From an uncultured Clostridium sp. (GTDB taxonomy: Bacteria; Bacillota; Clostridia; TANB77; CAG-508), in the NCBI GenBank assembly GCA_947426525.1, contig CANEEJ010000012.1, forward strand, positions 1 through 33,441: a stretch of DNA of 33,441 nucleotides. Direction: 5' to 3'. This document shows positions 28,706 to 33,441 of the stretch, piece by piece. Below the pieces are notes generated by a model that saw nothing but the letters and a program-made list of their open reading frames with translations, was not told the origin of the DNA and searched no databases. Made by a program: the position numbers and the translations under genes. The first letter of the stretch is position 1; every line of letters starts with the position of its first letter.

Positions 28706-28993
28706 ATGTTATACATAGATCCAATGATAATTAGTGCAAGAGGAAAAAATCAAAACAAAGTACACAAAATAAAAGGAACCTATAAAACCGTAGAAAGCAA
28801 AAATCAAAAAGAAGAAAACAAAAATGACCATGCACTAGAAACAAGAAAAACATATAAAACATTTCAACAAGAATTAAGAGAAAAAGCAAAACAAAGAAAC
28901 AAACAAGAAGCCAAAAAAACACAATCAAGAACAGACACAATTACCATATCACAAGAAGGACGAAAATATATAGAAGAACATGATGGCAGATAA
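28706..28993 (+). CDS. Small, highly charged protein of unknown function
   Basis: 95 residues. The ATG at 28706 is preferred because AAGGAAGTG ends 6 bases before it; a GTG at 28697 and an ATG at 28700 overlap or crowd that binding site. The protein begins MLYIDPMIISARGKNQ, has a lysine/glutamine/asparagine-rich middle that looks helical or disordered, and ends in TISQEGRKYIEEHDGR. I do not recognise it. The compact tail is the only part that looks like a folded motif. It has a perfect promoter and its own terminator, so it is probably well transcribed. Confidence 0.75.
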   Translation: MLYIDPMIISARGKNQNKVHKIKGTYKTVESKNQKEENKNDHALETRKTYKTFQQELREKAKQRNKQEAKKTQSRTDTITISQEGRKYIEEHDGR

Positions 28994-29003
28994 ATAAATT
29001 TAT

Positions 29004-29040
29004 AAAATAGAATTGTTAAAACAGCAATTCTATTTTTTAT
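29004..29040 (+). terminator. Intrinsic terminator after the small charged-protein gene
   Basis: A perfect 12-bp stem (29004-29015 with 29025-29036), a 9-base loop and a T-rich tail. Confidence 0.87.
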
Positions 29041-29080
29041 TGTATAGAAAAATCTTAATAAAAAAATAAGAAATAAAAAA

Positions 29081-29109
29081 TTGACACTATTCCTCTAAAG
29101 CAATATAAT
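29081..29109 (+). promoter_or_regulatory. Consensus sigma-A promoter of the second P-type ATPase
   Basis: TTGACA at 29081-29086, 17-bp spacer, TATAAT at 29104-29109. The transcript would carry a leader of about 105 bases containing a repeat pair. Confidence 0.85.
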
Positions 29110-29133
29110 AAATAGACAAAGAATGGTCATGTT

Positions 29134-29181
29134 GTGCCTGTCCCAGATTGCGACAAAATGTCGGGTTTGGTGCCTGTCCCA
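29134..29181 (+). repeat. Repeat pair with internal hairpin in the ATPase leader
   Basis: GTGCCTGTCCCA occurs at 29134-29145 and again at 29170-29181. Between them CGACA (29151-29155) pairs with TGTCG (29159-29163). The reverse complement contains the GGGACA and CGACA words seen after smc, so this is another member of the dispersed family, in opposite orientation. Confidence 0.65.
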
Positions 29182-29222
29182 AAACACGACAAAAGCAAAA
29201 CAAGGAGTGAAAAAAGAAACAA

Positions 29223-31527
29223 ATGAAGCGGATTAACAACCCAAGAAATAGAAGAAAGAAAAAAAGCAGGAAAAGTTAATTATGATACAAGTGTACCAAC
29301 AAAAAGTATCAAGAAAATAGTATATGACAATTTTTTTACCTTATTTAATATGATTAACCTAATTTTAGGAATTGCTATTTTTTTAGTAGGTTCGTATAAA
29401 AACATGTTGTTTTTAGGAATTATTATTCTTAATACAGCAATAAGTACAATACAAGAAATTCATTCTAAAAGAGTTGTAGATAAACTTTCTATCATGGCAA
29501 GTCACAAAGCAAAAGTAATTCGTGATGGAAAAAAGCAAGAGATTTCAATTTATGATTTAGTATTAGACGATGTAATTGAATTAAATACAGGAAATCAAAT
29601 TGCAGCTGACAGTATTATAGTAGAGGGAAATGTTCAAGTAAATGAAGCTTTAATTACAGGAGAGCCAGATAGTATTTATAAAAAAGAAGGAGATAGAATT
29701 CTTTCAGGAAGTTATGTAGTAAGTGGAAGATGTATTGCCAAAGTAGAGCATATTGGAGAAGACAATTATACTGCTAAAATTTCAAGTGGAGCGAAATATG
29801 TTAAAAAAGTAAATTCAGAAATCATGCGTACTTTAAATAAGATTATAAAATTTCTAACCTTTGCTATTATCCCAATTGGAATAGGATTATTTTATACACA
29901 ACTGCAAGTAGAAAATATTACTTTTCAAGAAGCAGTTGTAAAAAGTGTAGCAGGAATTATAGGTATGATACCAGAGGGACTGGTTCTTTTAACAAGTACT
30001 GTTCTAGCAGTAAGTGTGATAAGACTTTCAAAAGCAAAAGTTTTAGTACAAGAACTATATTGTATCGAAACTTTAGCGAGAGTAGACACTCTATGCTTAG
30101 ATAAAACAGGAACTTTAACAGAAGGAAGTTTAGAAGTAAAAGATTTTGTACCAATTAATAAGAAAAAAGAAGAAATGAGTAATATATTAGCTAATATAGC
30201 AAGTGCATCAGAGGACGAAAATGCAACAATAGAAGCAATCAAGAAATATTTTACTAAAATAGAAAAAAAGTGGGAACCAATTCAAAAATTTGCTTTTTCT
30301 TCTCAAACAAAATGGTCAGGTGTCCAATTTCAAGAAGAGGGGACTTATATTATAGGAGCACCAGAATTTATTGTTAAAAATGAAGAAAACAAATATGCAA
30401 AAGATTATAGGGTATTAGCATTAGCCTATACAAAAGAAGACGTAACAAGCAGTGCATTACCACAAAATATGGAATTAATAGGATATGTATTAATTTTAGA
30501 CAAAATTAGAAAAGAAGCTAAACAAACGCTAAAATATTTCGAAAAACAAGGAGTAGATATTAAAATTATTTCAGGAGACAATCCTGTTACGGTTTCAAAA
30601 ATTGCTAAACAGGTCGGAATAAAAAAATATGAACAATACATTGATATGACCACCATAGAAAAAGAAGAGGAAATTGAAGAAGCAGTACAAAAATATACCA
30701 TTTTTGGAAGAGTTTCACCAATGCAAAAAAAGCAATTAGTAGAAGCTTTGCAAAGGGCAGGTAAAACAGTAGCCATGACAGGAGATGGTGTAAATGATGT
30801 ATTGGCTTTAAAAACAGCAGATTGTAGTATTGCTATGGCAAATGGAAGTGATGCTACAAAGTCAGTATCACAATTGATTTTATTAAATTCTAACTTTGCC
30901 TCTATGCCAAAAGTAGTAGCAGAAGGAAGAAGAACCATTAATAACATAGAACGTTCTGCTACACTATTTTTAGTAAAAACCATTTATTCTGGACTATTAG
31001 CAGTAATGTTTCTATTTATGGGCGAAGCCTATCCATTTGTACCAATACAAATGAGTTTGATTGGTACAGTTACAATTGGATTACCATCTTTCTTGCTAGC
31101 ACTAGAACCAAATAAAGAAAGAATAAAAGGAGAATTTCTAAAAAACGTTATCAAAAGAGCGTTACCAGTGGGGTTATCTGTTATTTTGAATATATTTGTT
31201 TTAAGCCTACTAAATAAAAACAATATGATTACAGAAGAACAATACTCAAGCCTATGTGTAATTGGGACAGGAATTTGTGGTATTATATTACTATTTACTT
31301 TAGCAAAATCAAGAAAAAGTGAAAATAGTAAATTACCAGTATCAATTTTTCGATTATTGTTAGCAATTAGCATTACAATACTATTTATATTAGGCTTAAC
31401 GGCTTTTAGTTGGTGGTTTAACATTGCACCACTTATGCCAATTATGAATAAGATAATTCAATTAATCATTCTTTCTATTGTTAATTTTGTTATATTAACA
31501 ATGGTATTCAAGAAAATAATCAAATAA
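29223..31527 (+). CDS. CtpE-like cation-transporting P-type ATPase (+1 frameshift at codon 3)
   Basis: With a +1 shift at 29229 the product is 767 residues. The family is close to mycobacterial CtpE, a P-type ATPase linked to Ca2+. Motifs: TGEPDS (145-), IPEGLVLL in M4 (about 249), DKTGTLTEG (Asp293) and TGDGVND (519-525). The start ATG at 29223 reads Met-Lys, then CGG. Zero frame stops soon after; skipping the C gives GLTTQEIEERKKAGKVN, the family N terminus. In the second frame a TGA lies directly before the glycine codon, and no ATG occurs until 29350, which would remove about 40 conserved residues. AAGGAG lies 15 bases upstream, a longer gap than usual. Confidence 0.9.
29229..29232 (+). 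other. CGG +1 recoding site at codon 3 of the CtpE-like ATPase (AAG CGG A)
   Basis: In-frame CGG at 29229 is the third codon after the ATG at 29223. Skipping the C gives GGA (Gly3) of the GLT motif that opens P-type ATPases of this group. Confidence 0.8.
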
Positions 31528-31529
31528 AA

Positions 31530-31560
31530 AAGCTTAAGATTTTTTAATCTTAAGCTTGCC
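31530..31560. terminator. Bidirectional terminator between ATPase and dgt-like gene
   Basis: A perfect 12-bp stem (31530-31541 with 31546-31557) with a TTTT loop, lying between convergent genes. Confidence 0.9.
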
Positions 31561-31575
31561 TTTATGTAATACTTT

Positions 31576-33243
31576 TTATCTTCCGCCAGGTCCATCTTCA
31601 TCTTCTCCAGGAGAGACAGGAAGATGAGCATCTTTGGTCCAATTTTCTTTTATTGTCTTAGCGGCTTTACGCATTTTTTCCTCTTTTGATGGTTTTGGAG
31701 TAGTTCCAATAATACTATCTAACACAGCAGGATTAATTTGTTGTTTACGTTTATATTTTCTAGCAAGATCTGCCTGTTCCATTAACTCACATAATGCTAA
31801 ATCTAAAGTAGCTTCTTCTTGTATTTTCTTTTTCGTATGTTCCATAGCCATAAGTCCTTCTGGAGTAATCATATCACGCATAAATTTCTTATCTCTATTT
31901 CTAACAATAATTCGCATTTCTTTAGGTGAATGTGACTGAGAAGAATTTGCAAATTCTTGTATTTTTAGTTGCTCCATTCGTTCTTTTTCTTGTGAAATTC
32001 GAATCATTTGAGATTCTTCTTGTGTAATAGGTTCAATTCCCTCTCCAGTTATAATTCTTTGTTTTACTAATTTATGATATTGTCTTTTAATTCTAGCATT
32101 GTCCATGCTTAAAATAAAGTTGATAGATTTTTCGGCATTTGTAGCGGAGTTATTTGGTAAAGTATCGTATACACTGTGTATAGAATTACTAATAGAAGAA
32201 TTAATAGGAGTTACTTTATTATAATATTTGGTATGAATTTGCTCTGGATTTTTATAATAATAAGTTAATAATTTTTGAACAATCAATCGGTTTCTTACAA
32301 TATTTTCAGAGGTTAAAAGACCTTTTGTTCCATTATCTAAGAAAAAGATAAGATTTTCATAATTTTTTCTAAATTGTTTTAAATCCTTTAAAGCATCCAT
32401 ATGGTCATCTATTTTTCCTTTTTTTATAGCTTCACTTACCAAATTATTAACTACTTCAGCAATTCTTTCAGAAGAAGTTTTAGAAGCAAAATCAACATTT
32501 TTAAAAACATCTGGTTTAATAAATTTACCTAACTCATCAAAGTCCATATTTCGATATTCAATTTTATCAGTATGACGAATAACCTGAGCAATTAAGTCAT
32601 TAGGACATTCTGGAACCCTAGTAGTGCTATGGGCTAAAATAGCAGTGATAATTCGTTTACTATCTATATTTTCTAAATTAATTTCTCCATTATGTAATAA
32701 ATCATAAAAAGTTAAAGAACTCTGTTCATTATGTTCAAAGCTTAATGTAACATCATCACCAATATGGCCTTGTTCCAACTCATAATCCATACCAAAACAC
32801 TTAATTCTTTTTTCAATGATACGATTAATTTGTTTTGTATCAGAAATTCCTTGCATAAAATGATTAATGGTTCGTTCTCCATCATGACCAAATGGTGTAT
32901 GACCTAAGTCATGTGCTAAAGCAGTAATTTCTGTATACAATAATTCTTTTTTCTTATTTAAAAGAAAAATTTCTGATGTTTTTTGCTCTTCAGTAGCACA
33001 AGTATCATAAATTCCATTAACAATACATTGTGAAATTTTAGCAATATTTAAACTGTGCTCTAGACGAGAACGAATAGGTTCAAATTCTTTTTCCTCTCCT
33101 GCTTGCGTTTTTCCATACAAAAGCTTAAAAGGAGAAGATTGAATTAACAATTCTTTTACTTTTAATAATTCTTGTATTTCTATATTCAATTTATCAATGT
33201 TTTCCTCTAATGGGAGTGTCATATTTCCTTTTTGGATTACCAT
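31576..33243 (-). CDS. dgt: dGTP triphosphohydrolase-like HD protein
   Basis: 555 residues from the ATG at 33243, with AAAGGAAGTG 7 bases upstream (an internal ATG, MTLPLEEN at residue 8, is an alternative). Dgt-type enzymes split dNTPs into deoxynucleoside and triphosphate. The HD site is visible: RSRLEHSL (His63), AHDLGHTPFGHDGE (His111-Asp112, with the second His-Asp at 120-121), EHNEQSSLTF, and later RHTDKIEY. The C-terminal 150 residues are charged, helical and end in a Gly/Asp-rich tail (SPGEDEDGPGG), longer than in many relatives. It is divergent from rpsF. There is no in-frame CGG. Confidence 0.9.
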   Translation of the reverse strand: MVIQKGNMTLPLEENIDKLNIEIQELLKVKELLIQSSPFKLLYGKTQAGEEKEFEPIRSRLEHSLNIAKISQCIVNGIYDTCATEEQKTSEIFLLNKKKELLYTEITALAHDLGHTPFGHDGERTINHFMQGISDTKQINRIIEKRIKCFGMDYELEQGHIGDDVTLSFEHNEQSSLTFYDLLHNGEINLENIDSKRIITAILAHSTTRVPECPNDLIAQVIRHTDKIEYRNMDFDELGKFIKPDVFKNVDFASKTSSERIAEVVNNLVSEAIKKGKIDDHMDALKDLKQFRKNYENLIFFLDNGTKGLLTSENIVRNRLIVQKLLTYYYKNPEQIHTKYYNKVTPINSSISNSIHSVYDTLPNNSATNAEKSINFILSMDNARIKRQYHKLVKQRIITGEGIEPITQEESQMIRISQEKERMEQLKIQEFANSSQSHSPKEMRIIVRNRDKKFMRDMITPEGLMAMEHTKKKIQEEATLDLALCELMEQADLARKYKRKQQINPAVLDSIIGTTPKPSKEEKMRKAAKTIKENWTKDAHLPVSPGEDEDGPGGR

Positions 33244-33312
33244 ATAACATCACTTCCTTTTTTCCATCGTATAGGTTAATTATAGCATTTTCTGTAAATT
33301 TATGCAAGACAC

Positions 33313-33341
33313 TTGCAAAATCAAAAAAAATGTGATAAAAT
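33313..33341 (+). promoter_or_regulatory. Sigma-A promoter for rpsF
   Basis: TTGCAA at 33313-33318, 17-bp spacer, TAAAAT at 33336-33341, about 57 bases upstream of the rpsF start. Confidence 0.65.
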
Positions 33342-33397
33342 TGCTATGCTCTACTTACAGAAAATGTAGGTTAAAAATCCAAAGGGAGGTGAAAATA

Positions 33398-33441
33398 ATG
33401 AACCAATACGAAAGTATTATCATTGTTAATCCTAATTTAGA
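33398..33441 (+). CDS. rpsF: Ribosomal protein S6 (partial, 5' end only)
   Basis: Only 14 codons are present, MNQYESIIIVNPNL, which matches the characteristic S6 N terminus (xxYExxxIxNPNL). AAAGGGAGGTG precedes the ATG by 7 bases. In Firmicutes rpsF is usually followed by ssb and rpsR, but that lies outside the window. S6 is a small-subunit protein that pairs with S18. Confidence 0.85.
   Translation, partial: MNQYESIIIVNPNL

Noticed and set aside
11951..29232. Eight frame breaks as ordinary sequencing or assembly errors
   Set aside because: Such indels cluster in homopolymers, and this window is full of A/T runs without a single break there. All eight are a C before GG, at the codon boundary and beside a conserved glycine. 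A motif-specific artefact is not fully excluded, so read-level checking is still listed.
11951..29232. Reassignment of CGG to another amino acid
   Set aside because: A reassigned CGG would keep the zero frame, which here reads into stops and non-family sequence. Only a one-base shift restores homology.
11951..29232. Classical prfB-like or dnaX-like programmed frameshifting
   Set aside because: No slippery repeat, no consistent upstream Shine-Dalgarno-like element and no shared downstream stem are present at the eight sites; only CGG is constant.
9035..31527. Seven genes as pseudogenes
   Set aside because: Each has exactly the same type of lesion and no other stop, deletion or decay over up to 3.5 kb, and mfd and smc keep all motifs on both sides.
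33342..33397. S6/S18-binding autoregulatory leader of rpsF
   Set aside because: A weak CTAC/GTAG-type pairing exists, but the conserved binding features could not be recognised with confidence.

Overview
The window is very AT-rich DNA that reads as chromosome from a low-GC Firmicute, most likely an uncultured gut-type member of the Clostridia. The reasons are: strong AAGGAGG-type ribosome binding sites, TTGACA/TATAAT promoters at 17 bp spacing, AGA-dominated arginine codons, a YtaF/MntP-type membrane protein of the kind found in spore-formers, and the mfd, smc, topB, leuS and rpsF homologues. TGA acts as a stop (for example at the end of mfd). No tRNA, rRNA, CRISPR array or recognisable insertion sequence was found.

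Layout. 1-1.3 kb: a partial HExxH metallopeptidase-like gene (-) and a small coiled-coil protein. 1.3-3.7 kb: leuS (-). 3.9-7.35 kb: two tandem HD-domain paralogues overlapping topB. 7.4-8.7 kb: a small ORF and an SDR oxidoreductase (both -). 8.75-8.93 kb: a MITE-like element with perfect 43-bp inverted termini. 9.0-13.9 kb: mfd and two SPOUT RNA methyltransferases. 14.1-15.2 kb: an Rpn/PD-(D/E)XK family gene. 15.3-16.9 kb: NitT/TauT-type ABC ATPase and permease; their probable binding protein lies at 18.9-19.9 kb, beyond three reverse-strand genes of unknown function. 20.0-24.0 kb: an XRE regulator and smc. 24.1-25.6 kb: a small ORF, an XRE regulator and ytaF (all -). 25.7-31.5 kb: two P-type cation ATPases separated by a mini-XRE gene and a small gene. 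31.6-33.2 kb: a Dgt-like HD phosphohydrolase (-). The window ends at the start of rpsF.

Main observation. Seven conserved plus-strand genes (mfd, trmL, the ABC ATPase, the ABC permease, smc and both P-type ATPases, one of them twice) are each broken by one extra C. In all eight cases the C sits directly before an expected GGN glycine codon, so the ribosome meets an in-frame CGG codon. Moving one base forward there (C|GGN) restores a full-length, family-typical protein with glycine at a conserved position. No other frame break occurs in the window, although it is full of long A/T runs. By my reading, none of the long conserved genes uses CGG as an ordinary arginine codon, while about 40 out-of-frame CGG triplets cause no break. 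This suggests that CGG is an unassigned or hungry codon, or part of a CGGN quadruplet, that triggers +1 recoding into glycine in this organism. The counter-evidence is two short reverse-strand ORFs that contain three in-frame CGG codons; these are reported separately.

Secondary structure worth noting: a family of hairpins at gene ends with differing stems but a shared loop motif like GGGACGG, a related CGACA/TGTCG repeat in the leader of the second P-type ATPase, and well-formed intrinsic terminators between most transcription units.
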